Origin: Serpula lacrymans var. lacrymans S7.9
Lineage: Eukaryota; Basidiomycota; Agaricomycetes; Boletales; Serpulaceae
Assembly: GCF_000218685.1 (NCBI RefSeq)
Contig: NW_006763301.1
Coordinates: forward strand, 806,001 to 870,000
DNA length: 64,000 nt
Direction of reading: 5' to 3'
The position numbers were made by a program, and so were the translations under genes. The notes under the pieces are model-generated. The model had not been told where the DNA came from. It ran no database searches and saw only the letters and a list, made by a program, of their open reading frames with translations. How positions within the stretch are numbered: the stretch's first letter is position 1; every line of letters starts with the position of its first letter. Below are positions 1-10,476 of this stretch, piece by piece.

Positions 1-198
1 TCTCCTTCCATCCGTCAGGCTGTTGGCGTGGTACTTGGACCTTTGGACCTTCGTAACAAAAGCTTAGCAGAATCATCACCTCCCAAACTGAGTGTGAACT
101 GGTCCATGCAGACTTCAATTATGGAAGTATTATACTGTGGTGGACACTGTCTGGATCATTCACGAACGACAGCGGGGTGTTTCCGTGTGGGCGTCTGA
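1..198 (+). CDS. Possible 3' end of a gene cut by the window edge
   Basis: Frame 1 is open from the first base to a TGA at 196-198, giving about 65 codons without a start that must be used. I do not recognise the peptide and see no domain. It could be the last exon of a plus-strand gene that begins outside the window, or chance. From 199 to 428 I see only the downstream flank of the minus-strand tubulin cofactor gene; an 88-codon minus frame at 119-385 has no recognisable content. Confidence 0.2.
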   Translation, partial: SPSIRQAVGVVLGPLDLRNKSLAESSPPKLSVNWSMQTSIMEVLYCGGHCLDHSRTTAGCFRVGV

Positions 199-428
199 GT
201 TTATCCTTCAAATTGTGCTTTCTTGGTATCGTCCCACCCAACCTATTTTTGCAAACGAGGTGGCCATAATAAGCGCTCCTGGTCTCCCGAATCGCGAAGG
301 AGCCTAACTCGAAATGATATAATGGTTCTCCTCTCGTCCCGCCCTCGGTATGGTGAGTCGATGTTATTTGTTTTATAGTTAACATGCGGCGTTGAAATTT
401 GAGTGCTATGATATTTTGTTGTACATGG

Positions 429-2484
429 TTATTTACGTAATTGAATGTTTACGAATATATTTGATGCATTTTCTATACCCCACCAGGCAAGGTCCTGGTC
501 ATCGTTTTCATTCAATGCTACAAACTTGTCGTCAGGCATCTTCAACCACAGTGAGATCTTTGCATTTCTTGTCGCTTTAAAAGATTTGGCCAATTTGAGG
601 CGGAAGGTGCGAATGGTCATTGTCGATAAAACGCGTAAATCAATTGGAGGCGCTTCTTCATCGGTGACGTTCTCAGGGTCGCCCGAACACTGGTAGACAT
701 GGACGTCTGATTGAGCCTTGTCACCATGAGGTTCCAATCAAAGAAGGAACTTCATGACGCACGGATCAAAAGGTTACTCAGTTTATCTTCATGACTTTTC
801 TTGGATGCTACATCAGCTGGTTTACCATGTTCTATTAAAACAGATACCAGTCAGACCCTGCGTTCCCACTCAAGTATAACACAACCTACTTGCGCATAAT
901 GCTTTCCATTGAGGGTGCTCATTGTACTTTTCTTCCTGGCAACCGCGCACTGTTTTTGCGATGTATGAAAGATAAAACAATTCGCAGTCGGTTCGCTCTT
1001 TTGGCGATATCTGAATTCGATCATCAATCAGCCTCTGGTTGCACAGTATTTACTCAGATCACATACGGCAGCTGAGTCGAGCATCAGTAAAGACGGTATT
1101 TGAGCAATGACGAACTGTCTGGCGTGACGTCCCATCTCCAGATCTGAAATCCCGTGAGTAGATGTTCACCATCCCGCCTATATGAACTACATGAGAATAT
1201 GGTACCTTTCAACAACGGATTACCAGTGATGCTCAATGTTTCAAGATTGGGACACCAGTCATACAAGCGATCAAAAGCAAGCCACTGGTGAAGCTGATTA
1301 AAGGACAAGGCTAGGTGCTTGATCCTGTGCAAGGGCGATAGTTGATTGTCGAGCGCCGCTATATCCATGATTCGGTTAGAGGCCAAGATCAAGCGCTCGA
1401 GACTGTCTCGTGGCAATGATAATCCAAGAGGATAAATTAAAGCGACACGGTGAAGACTTACCTGGTATAAGGCCCGAGGGCATGACATAGATGAGACCAA
1501 TCTACCAGTTCATTGCTATCAAAATTGATGACCTCAAGCCCTGCGTGCACAGCAGGCAAGGACTGCCTAGATGACAGATGACTCAATGTGTTGTATCCCA
1601 TTTCAACAATTCGTAATTTGGGCATGAAAGCGATGACAGATGTCAGCTCTTCCCAGGTCATCATGGTGCCATTTAGTTGTAACTCAGTCAACTTGAGAAA
1701 GTTCGAAGGGTTCAAGCAATTTTTCAGAGGAGTGAAACGATTTCGGCTGGCCCCAATGTAAGCATATGACGGAACCTATAACATTGGGGCATACTTCAAA
1801 GCCAATCTCTCCAGCAAAGGCAGTTCAGATGCGATCAGAGATACCATGTCCCACGTTGGCAGTAGGCTGGCAGATAAATCCAGGCCGCGCACATCTTCAT
1901 CAGGTCAATCTGTATATAGGTTGCAAGCCCCAATTGATCTAAAGAAAGCTCACTTGGACAGGTTTTATTGATTTCACCTTCCGGATCGGAAAATGCAACC
2001 TTTTCTGAATCAAGGCTTACTTCGCGTAGACGAGACAGGTTTGCAAATTTGGTCCTGATCTTGTCTAAACCAACAGCCTCCACCTCGATCGCACCGTTGG
2101 ATGAGCCCAAAGTTATTTTTTCGTGAGAGGATGGACCGTGAGCGATCTCGATGTACTTTGTTGTCAAAGCACGCAAAAAGGAGTATCCATAGCAAACTGA
2201 GGAGGATGGACGGATGAAAGACCCTGCATTTTTTACGCTTGGGGATATTCAGCATATGGCGACAGAGGCAGAATTGTCACGGGGATTTCCTACCGACAGG
2301 AGAAGTATTGCTTGCCATCCTTGACGCCATCATGTCTGCCCCGACACGGATCATCCCAGTCGACACCCAACCAGAGCCCTTGTGTACCGTCGACATGTCC
2401 AACGTATTTGATGGTTCCAATATGAGCAGATGAAAGGCATATTCTTGTATCCTTGGACGGCAAAAGCGATGATGGTGAATCCAT
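429..2484 (-). CDS. TBCE: Tubulin-folding cofactor E (CAP-Gly, LRR, ubiquitin-like)
   Basis: Chaperone that works with cofactors C and D in assembling alpha/beta-tubulin; it binds alpha-tubulin in the cytosol. The start at 2484 opens a CAP-Gly domain (about residues 20-65) with the GTIKYVG and WLGVDWDDP signatures. Next come GSFIRPSS, a leucine-rich repeat block (DKIRTKFANLSRLREVSL and later LERLILASNRI, NLETLSITGNPLL), the linker GRHARQFVIAQIPSL, ISPKERTDCELFYLSYI, and a C-terminal ubiquitin-like domain (MTIRTFRLKLAKSFKA) ending at 429. I traced introns by reading: 56 bases joining SLLMLDSAA to ISPKER, one joining NPLLKD to LEMGRH, and one of about 71 bases before VHVYQC. Order and domains match the family. 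It is divergent from the hydrolase gene, with 153 bases between start codons. Confidence 0.93.
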
Positions 2485-2637
2485 GGCAAGGTGCTCGGTG
2501 GGTGGTGGTTATCGCTTGGTGGTCGGGGCCAATAGCAAACCCTAACCATAGTCACATGTATTATTATATTCGACGGCAACCCGCCTTTCCAGCTGGACAT
2601 TGGAGACCCGAGCGTGGAAGGATCACTGCTCCTTACT
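2485..2637. promoter_or_regulatory. Short divergent promoter, TBCE / HIBCH
   Basis: Only 153 bases separate the two outward-facing start codons at 2484 (minus) and 2638 (plus), so the genes must share a compact promoter region or overlapping 5' leaders. I see no clear TATA box in it. The inference rests on the two start choices. Confidence 0.5.
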
Positions 2638-4529
2638 ATGTTCTCTACTACCATAGCGAGAATGTCCTGTAGCCGAGCTTCAGCTGTCACCAGGACCAGT
2701 GCTATTGCTAGACACATGTCCACCACGGCCCCCACTGCGGAACAAGCCTCACTTTCTCAGGTGGGTAGACGGTGCCCAGTACAACTTGTGGTCTTTACTC
2801 ACCATAACCTAGGCGGTATACTTCGAGTCTGACGCAGCAACTAGAACATATGTACTCAACCGCCCCAAAAAATTAAATGCTCTCAACGAGGAAATGTTGA
2901 ACACCCTGCGACCGCAGATAGAGGTAACGTGTCTTTGTAAAACTGCGACTACAATTTTTGCTTATTTGTTTATGTCATCATATATGATCAATGAACGCAG
3001 GAGTGGACCAAATCCGATCTTTGCAAAGTGATCGTGGGTACCGGATTGGGTCGAGCATTTTGCGCTGGAGGAGACGTCGCAAGTGAGTCGCCATCTTCTT
3101 CTTCCTTTCCTTTTTTCCCACTTATTCATTATAATTTCGCAAAGATGTCTTACAAGACTCTTTGCATAATGATACTCGCAGCAAAGCAATTGATTTCTTC
3201 AAACGGGAGTGAGTATCTCCTTTCGTGCCGAGGTACCAACTTATTCCCTTTACTTTCACAGATTCGAGATGGATTACATCCTTTCCGCAATGCCTAAACC
3301 TTATGTGGCTGTGATGGATGGCATTACAAGTGATTTGGTTCCTTTCTTTATCGCGTGTACCTGTAACTAACAGTATGTAGTGGGTGGAGGTGTGGGCCTT
3401 TCCATAAGTGCCCCTTTCAGAGTGGCTACGGAAAAAACGGTGTTTGCGATGCCTGAGACGAAAATTGGTTATTGCCCAGATGTCGGAGCTAGCTTCTTCC
3501 TATCAAGGATGGACGGTGAGGTCGGCACATATCTCGCGTTGACTGCGGAGACTTTGACTGGCAGAGAAGTTTTGTGAGTGAGAAATATGACTGTCTCGGT
3601 TCTGGCACTCATGGTTTTATCTACCAGCGAACATGGCTTCGCTACCCATTTCATTTCGTCGAGGGCTGTACCAAATCTTCTATCGCGACTTTCTGATTTA
3701 GAGAACGCGGCATTTGGAATTATAGACAGAACAATAGAGGAGTTACACGCCGAACGTCAGGCGGACGAGTCACCCACTAGACTGACAGGACCCACTAGGA
3801 AGGCCCTTGATACAGCTTTTCGACATGATTCCGTCGAGTTGATATTACAGGATTTGCAAGGATTTACTACTCCTGACTCTGACCCTGCTGTCCGTAAGTG
3901 GGCGGAACAGACATTAGAAACTCTTCACTTGCGCAGCCCAACCAGCCTGAAAGTAGCTCTATCTGCCGTTCGTCGAGGACGAAACATGAATCTGCTTGAG
4001 GTTTTACAGATGGAGTTGGGAATAGCTACCGCATTTTGCGTGAGTTGAGCTACATTGATGTGATCGCTTCCGTTAACCAGCCATATCTCGATAGAGCGGT
4101 GCGAGTCCTGACTTCCAAACAGGCATCAGTGCTGTCCTTATCGACAAAATACAAGGCAGACCCGCTTGGTGTCCAAGCACGGTTGCTGAGGTTTCACCCG
4201 AGCTTGTGGATAGGTTCTTCTCAGCAGACTCTGTCTATCACTCTGCCACACCCAGATTGTCGCCGCCGGATATGTTATACAAGGACAAACGAGATCCCAT
4301 GCGATATGCACTCCCAACGGAGGCCGAGATTGGCCATGTCGTGCAAATGCTTACACAATCCAACAACAACAGTGCCATAGCCCTTTCTGTACTGCTTTCT
4401 AAATTTGATGATCTTCGTCCAGGCAAGCATGGTATCAAAGAAAAGGTGCTGGAGGTGGTGCAGCGCAGATGTGACTTGACTAATCGGGAAGGTATTACTT
4501 CGGTCCTGTGGCAGCGACGAGAGACTTAA
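2638..4529 (+). CDS. HIBCH: 3-hydroxyisobutyryl-CoA hydrolase, mitochondrial
   Basis: Crotonase-fold enzyme of valine breakdown that releases 3-hydroxyisobutyrate from its CoA ester in mitochondria; the yeast relative is Ehd3. The chosen ATG at 2638 begins a basic, Ser/Thr/Arg-rich leader of about 35 residues that looks like a mitochondrial targeting peptide. Landmarks in order: [35 protein letters not shown] (oxyanion-hole glycines), [35 protein letters not shown] with the Glu and Asp expected at the active site, GATHF-type segment (GFATHFI), then [13 protein letters not shown] and GRPAW. The join AFC to [10 protein letters not shown] uses an intron of about 54 bases near 4037-4090. The last 25 or so residues resemble the family less, so the final exon or stop could differ slightly. 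Confidence 0.93.
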
Positions 4530-5460
4530 GACTTGATGTTGAGCGTATATCCAAGTAGTTTAATGGTTATGCACATTTTTACGCAATCTCGAATTATCCG
4601 AACATTGTACTTGGCTATGCATCGAAATAAATTGTGGTTACCGCCGGTACGCCCGCGCCCATTTATTGAATATCACGCTTCGTAGCATCGCGACTTTGAC
4701 ATGAAACTGCACTGGTCCAAAGCACTTGGACATGCTCTGTTGCACAGAGTTGGTCATCAATTACTGCCCGGCGCCGATAAAATTACGGGCCCATCTTCTC
4801 GCCCAAAGGTGACTAGTATTCTAGATTTGTGGCCGTTGACTCGGATGGTCTGCGAGCACGGCTCCGTGTCCATTTGCTGTAGGTGCCGCCGCACCATCGA
4901 ACATCCTGATGAGTCGTCGAAGGCGCTCACATGGCTCCGAATTGCTGCAATCAAAAATGATGCGGTTTATTTTTGTATTCTGCTCAGGGGGCTGTGTCTG
5001 TCGACAGCTGTCAAGAAATGTGACTTGAAGTAATTATACGCATACCTTTCAACAAAGTCCCAGCCATCCACACAGGAAGCTACTAACGAGTCACAATGAG
5101 TATTGAATAGTATCCGGAGACAAGCAGCCCTGGCCCTGGAGGCAATCACAAACATCCATCACTGTCCCGCCCCCACCATTTCATACAGACACAGACAGGG
5201 CATGGTAAATACGATGGGAATGATTATTGTGTTATTGTATCATTGTGTCATTGTGTCAACCTACTATGTACATTCCAGAGGAAAGTAAGAATTCAACTGA
5301 AGCACAAGATAAAAGCACCGTCAGGAAAGATAGTAACAGATGGATTGGCAAACTAATTATGCCGACAACAATCAGCCAAGTTTCCTCTCCGTTGTTAGAG
5401 CTTCTAGAATCAGATGACATAGTTGAATAGTTGAACTCGAGTAATCGTAGTAGAAGAATC
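4530..5460. other. Intergenic, no gene recognised
   Basis: This stretch follows the hydrolase stop. Short open frames (for example plus 4701-5033) carry no recognisable motif and look like chance. A low-complexity run of ATTGTGTTATTGT-like repeats lies near 5223-5260. No RNA gene or mobile element was seen. Confidence 0.4.
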
Positions 5461-5796
5461 TCAGTTGATCAGATCTGGGCCGCGAAAATCTGCCTTGCCG
5501 AAACCAGTTCTGGGTGCTAGACGCCCCGATCCCTCGTTTCCAAATGCGAGTGAATGTGATCGTTGCACCTTTCTGTACCGCATTATATCTAGATACGGGT
5601 AGAAATAAAAGTTACGGAAGAGTGGTATTCGGAGTGCCTGAGAATCGACTCGGTTCAACACCAGTGCAGGCCAATCCAGTAGCTCGTTTGGAAGACCCGA
5701 GTCATCAATCCCAAGCATCACAATCAACTGTAAGTTCTCAAACTGTGTGAAGCGACGGAGGAATACGATGTGATGAAAACGGAATCCAGCGGATTT
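5461..5796 (-). CDS. Possible terminal exon of an unrecognised minus-strand gene or remnant
   Basis: On the minus strand a good acceptor (TTGTTCAG, ending at 5797) opens a frame of about 110 codons that reads through HIVFLRRFTQFENLQLIVM and GIDDSGLPNELLDWPALVL to a TGA at 5461-5463. The composition looks protein-like, and mushroom F-box proteins often have such leucine-rich tails, but I cannot find an F-box or a convincing 5' exon upstream (5800-6000 also holds the dioxygenase promoter). It may be a decayed gene fragment. Confidence 0.25.
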   Translation of the reverse strand, partial: KSAGFRFHHIVFLRRFTQFENLQLIVMLGIDDSGLPNELLDWPALVLNRVDSQALRIPLFRNFYFYPYLDIMRYRKVQRSHSLAFGNEGSGRLAPRTGFGKADFRGPDLIN

Positions 5797-5904
5797 CTGA
5801 ACAATTGATTATGCCGTGTAAGGAGCATGACAGCCGCGCAAATTCGTGCAAAGGCTGCAACTTCCTGATTTGATGTACACAGTCCCGTGAACACGGTCCC
5901 GTTG

Positions 5905-5912
5905 TATATAAA
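5905..5912 (+). promoter_or_regulatory. TATA box of the dioxygenase gene
   Basis: TATATAAA lies about 91 bases upstream of the dioxygenase ATG at 6003, a fitting distance for a short 5' leader. It is an exact TATA match; the assignment is by position only. Confidence 0.5.
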
Positions 5913-6002
5913 TGAGACGTAGACAGTCATCAACTTTCATACTTACTGTATAGACACAGTCCAACTCACCTAATTTATCCACTTCGCTTTCCAACTTTCG
6001 CA

Positions 6003-7496
6003 ATGTCATATAGTCTTGACCTTTTGAACTCCCCTCTCCATATTATAAACCACTTTATTTCTGCAGTAAATTCAGTACGGATCACACATAATTTCTGGGG
6101 GACGCAGGACGACCACCTATCTATTGAAGATTTCGACATTAGCAATAGCACGGGCTTTTTCCCCGAGCAACCACTCCCTCGCTTGCCCGAGGGATATAAT
6201 ATATGGGAAGATGCCCTGGACCGCGCAAAGGATGTGCTGGTCCTGGGAGAGAACATCTGTGATGAGGCGGAGGAGAAGCGAGCAGAAGGAGAAGAATGGA
6301 GAGCACGAATCCGATCTGTAAGTCCCACTCCAACGTTAGATAAGAAAACGACACCGTGCTCATGGCGATATGCGTATTATTTGATTTAGTTGCCTGTAAT
6401 CAGCACGGATGTTCTCAACATGGACAAACAATTACTTCGTAGGGCGCACAAAGTGTTGGCATTCCTTGTCCATTTTTACGTTCATTCCATTCCACCCGCC
6501 AAATCTTCCGGCCCGACCATCGTTCCCCGTTCGTTAGCCATTCCTTTAGTGGAGGTGTCAAAGGTGCTAGGTATGGCCCCCGTACTCACGTATCTTGATA
6601 CGGTGGTGTGGAATTGGGAGGTCATCGACCCCACACTCCCAGTCACCATCGACAATATGCGCTGGGTGGATTTATTTTCGGGCACAGAGGACGAGAGAAA
6701 CTTTTTTTTTGCGGCTGCAAGGACGGAGATGAGAGGCATCGAAATAATCCAAATAATCAACGACTATCTGAGCCTCCCAGACGTCAATGACATAAATGCA
6801 GTATCTAAGGTCTCCAAGAACCTTAACCGCCTCACTGTAGCGATACGCGAGATCGACGAGATGGTTCAAGAGGTGCGCGAGATGGTGGACCCGAGGACTT
6901 TCTACTGGACCGTTCGCCCGTGGTTCAATGGAAGCCCTAGCGAAGAAGAAGGGGGCGAATGGATTTTTGAGGGCGTCCCAAACACCCGTTCATTTGACCT
7001 CAGCGGTCCATCAAACGGGCAGAGTAGCATGATACATGCACTCGACATTTTCCTCGCCGTTGATCACAAGCTGCAACAGCGCCGCTATCCGGCTCCATCC
7101 GAGTCCAACAAGCGTGCTGATCACGGATTTATGGATCGCATGAGACGCTACATGCCTGGCAGGCACCGAGAATATTTATCCCGCCTGGAAGCCAACCCTA
7201 GGCCACTCAGGGAGCTCGTGCAGAACACACCTGTTCTTCGTGAACCGTATAATGCAGCGGTGGCGGCATTGAAAAAACTCCGCGACCGACATATGCGTGT
7301 TGCATGCCTCTATGTGGTGACGATGTCGCGATCCACTGCCACTGGGAGTAAATGTCCTGTACTTGCCATGGCAGCACGGATGGAGAGAGAGGGGGCAAGA
7401 AAAGGACCTGCGAAGGGAACCGGAGGAAATGATTTATCTCTGCTCTTGAAGGCGGGACGAGATGCGACACAGCGCACCATGCTCAAAAGCAACTGA
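6003..7496 (+). CDS. IDO: Indoleamine 2,3-dioxygenase
   Basis: Haem dioxygenase that opens the indole ring of tryptophan to N-formylkynurenine, the first step of the kynurenine route to NAD. Two exons: 6003 to about 6319, then a GTAAGT...TTTAG intron of about 71 bases, then 6391-7496; about 473 residues, within the fungal range. Visible landmarks are EGYNIWEDALDRA, the TFYWTVRPWFNG segment with the conserved arginine, SGPSNGQSSMIHALDIFL (matches the SAGQSS block of the family), FMDRMRRYMPGRHREYL, NPRPLREL, and LRDRHMRVACLYV, whose His is the expected proximal haem ligand. The tail GTGGNDLSLLLKAGRDAT fits the family C-terminus. No truncation or missing key residue was seen. A TATA box sits at 5905. 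Confidence 0.95.
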
Positions 7497-7995
7497 GACC
7501 ACAGTCTCGCCGTACTTATATTCAATCCTTCGTAATTTCGACAATTTTTCTAGTGCCCGCCTTGATGGTGGTGCAATTCTTGAAGGCCGGTATCGGCAAC
7601 GACCACATTAACCATTTCGTTTCGTGTAGCGTTAACTACTAGATGACCAGTCCTAGTATATCTTAGAATCTGTATTGACATAGTAGTTTTCTTGGCGTAG
7701 TACCACACAACCAATATATTTAAGCTGTTTTCATAGACCTGGACGAGAAAAAGACGTGGTCAGACTCAAGTATACGGTGGGACGCGGGTAACTCAACGGG
7801 TTAGCAGGAACCATAAACCTGCAAATATGGTTGCCGTTCGGGGACAAGATGACCGCCCGAGCCCACAACCGTCAGACACCTTTTACGGACATTCACCCAC
7901 GCCACAAAATTATGTAACAAACGCGCTGCACAAACAAAAGACGCACAAACAAATGCATCGCGTCGCGTTGTGTTGCTTCTCAGACCATAACCACC
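7497..7995. promoter_or_regulatory. Intergenic region and likely promoter of RPA1
   Basis: No gene seen. The last 80 bases before the RPA1 start contain several ACGCG-type cores: AACGCG at 7919-7924 and, reading the minus strand, overlapping AACGCG and GACGCG within 7957-7969. In yeasts this core is the MBF/MCB site of S-phase genes, and RFA1 is a known target there; whether it applies here is inference. Confidence 0.35.
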
Positions 7996-10226
7996 ATGTC
8001 GCAACTTTCAGCTGGCATTTGTCTCCGCCTACATGAAGCAGCCCCAGGTGATATCGAAACACTTGGTTCTGGCTATACCGTCCAGCTGTTATCAATCAAG
8101 AAAGTGACACCTACTGCTACTGCTTCAAACCCAGCTATGGACAGGTTTCGCATCATTATATCTGATGGCGTGCATTTCGTGCAGGCGATGTTAGCTACTC
8201 AGCTGAACCGCCTTGTATACGATAATGAGATCGGCAAAAATACTGTTGCCATCATTGATAAGTTGACCTGCAATTTCGTCCAGGATAAGCGGTCAGTCCT
8301 TATTTGAACTGTCGTCGTCGTTCACTAAACCTTGTTGCATGCCAGTTTGATCATTATCCTCGATCTACGAGTAGTTTCAACAAACGAGGATAAGATTGGC
8401 AATCCTATCTCCCCAGTAAACTTGCCTGCTTCTGAACAGGTTTCTGCCTCGCCTGTGCCCGAGGCCTCAACTTCTAACGCCTCTATCCCTCAAACGAAGC
8501 CCCAACCAAGCCGCCAGAACCAAGCTGCAAAAGGTGGTCGACAGAACTCCATTTACCCTATTGAGGGTCTAAGTCCTTACCAAAACAACTGGACCATTAA
8601 AGCTCGTGTAACACAAAAGTCTGAGATCAGAACATGGTCCAATCAACGGGGCGAGGGGAAGTTGTTCAACGTTACCCTAATGGACGAGTCTGGTGAAATT
8701 CGGGCTACCGGTTTCAACGCTGTTGTTGACGAACTTTACGAAAAACTGGAAGAGGGAAAAGTATATCTCATATCCAAGGCCAGGGTCAATCTTGCGAAGA
8801 AGAAATTCTCTAATGTCCAAAATGACTATGAGCTTAGTCTTGAAAAACATACTGAAGTGGAAGAAGTGAGCTACTAAAATTTTCTTACGCAAGAAATATC
8901 CCCTAAACTTTCCCTCCAAGTGCTTGGAAACATCGGGCTTGCCAATGATCAAGTATAACTTCATTTCACTTTCAGAGCTGGAAGCACAACCTAAGGATTC
9001 AACTTGCGGTACGCATACATATACCCAAACATCGTTTCCGACGTTAATAATGGTGCAACAGATGTTGCTGCTATTGTCAAAGAAGTTGGCCCCCTTGGTG
9101 AAATCGTCTCGAAGACCAACCGAACGGTACATGTTTACGACGTTCTGTAATTCAAAATACTCATTGTGACGATGGTAGATCCCCAAGCGCGAACTTACGA
9201 TTGTGGATAAATCTGGATTTTCAGTCCGACTCACGCTTTGGGGAAAACAGGCAGAACAATATAATAGCGAAGGGCATCCCGTCATCGCATTCAAAGGTGT
9301 CAAAGTAGGGGACTTTGGAGGTAAAGTGATCGTTTTCTTGTACTCCTCGTTATACTGACTTTTCGCAGGACGTTCCTTATCCATGATAAGCACCAGTATG
9401 ATGAGTATTGATCCTGACATCGATGAGTCGCATCTCCTGCGAGGTTGGTATGATTCTATCGGGGTTGAGCAAGCATTCCAATCGCACTCCAATGCCAATT
9501 CTTCGATGGGGATGTCTACTGTATTCAATCGCTCTGAAATGCGCCATCTCAGTGATGTAAAAGAATCGCAACTGGGAATGTCGGACAAGACAGACTTTTT
9601 CTCATGCCGGTCAACCATCATGCATATCAAGGGCGAGAACATATCGTACCCCGCTTGTCCCACTCAAGGATGCAATAAAAAGGTGACTGACATCGGTGAC
9701 GGGTGGAGGTGCGAGAAATGCGAAAAGACCTTTGAACGTCCTGAACATCGGTTCGTTGTTTGTGTCTACGAACACCGGCAGTGCTGATACTTTAACTGAT
9801 GAATCAGATATATTATATCGTTGGCTGTGGCTGATTGGTCAACTCAAGCATGGCTACAAGGTTTCAATGATGCAGGTGTTGCTGTCTTTGGCAAATCCGC
9901 GGATGATTTGATGGAAATCAAAGTAAGGACCCACAAGTACACACTTTGAAATTGACTCGATCAATTCACACTTGTAGGAGCGTGATGAGGCAGAGTATAA
10001 CACAGTGATGGCCAAAGCAAGTGGTGCCACATTCAACTTTACATGCCGTGCGAAGCAAGATACATACAACGTAAGACATCTTCATAGCCCGAACATTCAC
10101 ATACTTATTCTTGGACGACAGGATCAAACACGCGTTCGTTATGGGATTGTTAAGCTGAATCCCGTGGACTATCGCGAGGAAGCAAAATATCTGCGGGACC
10201 TCCTCAACTCCCCTTGGGCGCAGTGA
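7996..10226 (+). CDS. RPA1: Replication protein A large subunit (RPA70 / Rfa1)
   Basis: Main single-stranded-DNA-binding subunit of the RPA trimer, acting in replication, repair and recombination in the nucleus. The N-terminal OB fold opens at the ATG at 7996 ([14 protein letters not shown], later [18 protein letters not shown] and NFVQDKR). After a Ser/Pro/Gln-rich linker comes the DBD-A start [20 protein letters not shown] with [19 protein letters not shown], then the DBD-B part, then DBD-C with its zinc ribbon [10 protein letters not shown] ... [10 protein letters not shown] (C-x4-C, C-x2-C). The C-terminus [19 protein letters not shown] ends at 10226. Several introns of about 50-60 bases are needed (near 8293-8343, 8870-8980, 9330-9370, 9750-9810, 9920-9980, 10070-10120). 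It converges with the next minus-strand gene, 250 bases away. Confidence 0.95.
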
Positions 10227-10476
10227 TACTCGAAGGTTTGATGATGCGGACCACACCGAAATAAATGTACGATAGCCTTCCTTTTCCTTCTATAAAAATA
10301 AATCAGATCCGTCCGTTTGATTTTTGAGTTTAAAGTATTTTGGACCGTTGAGAAAGTATCCAATTGCCGCATTGCAAACATGTAAGTATAAATGTTAAGT
10401 TGTAAAAATATAGTAGCGCGTTCTTTATTAGTGTTGCGTGTGGTAATCTTAAGAGTTCAGGAATATGTAGTACAGG

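Noticed and set aside
8677..9663. 328-codon minus-strand frame opposite RPA1
   Set aside because: The plus-strand frames encode recognisable RPA1 domains over the same span; the minus frame has no motif and is a shadow.
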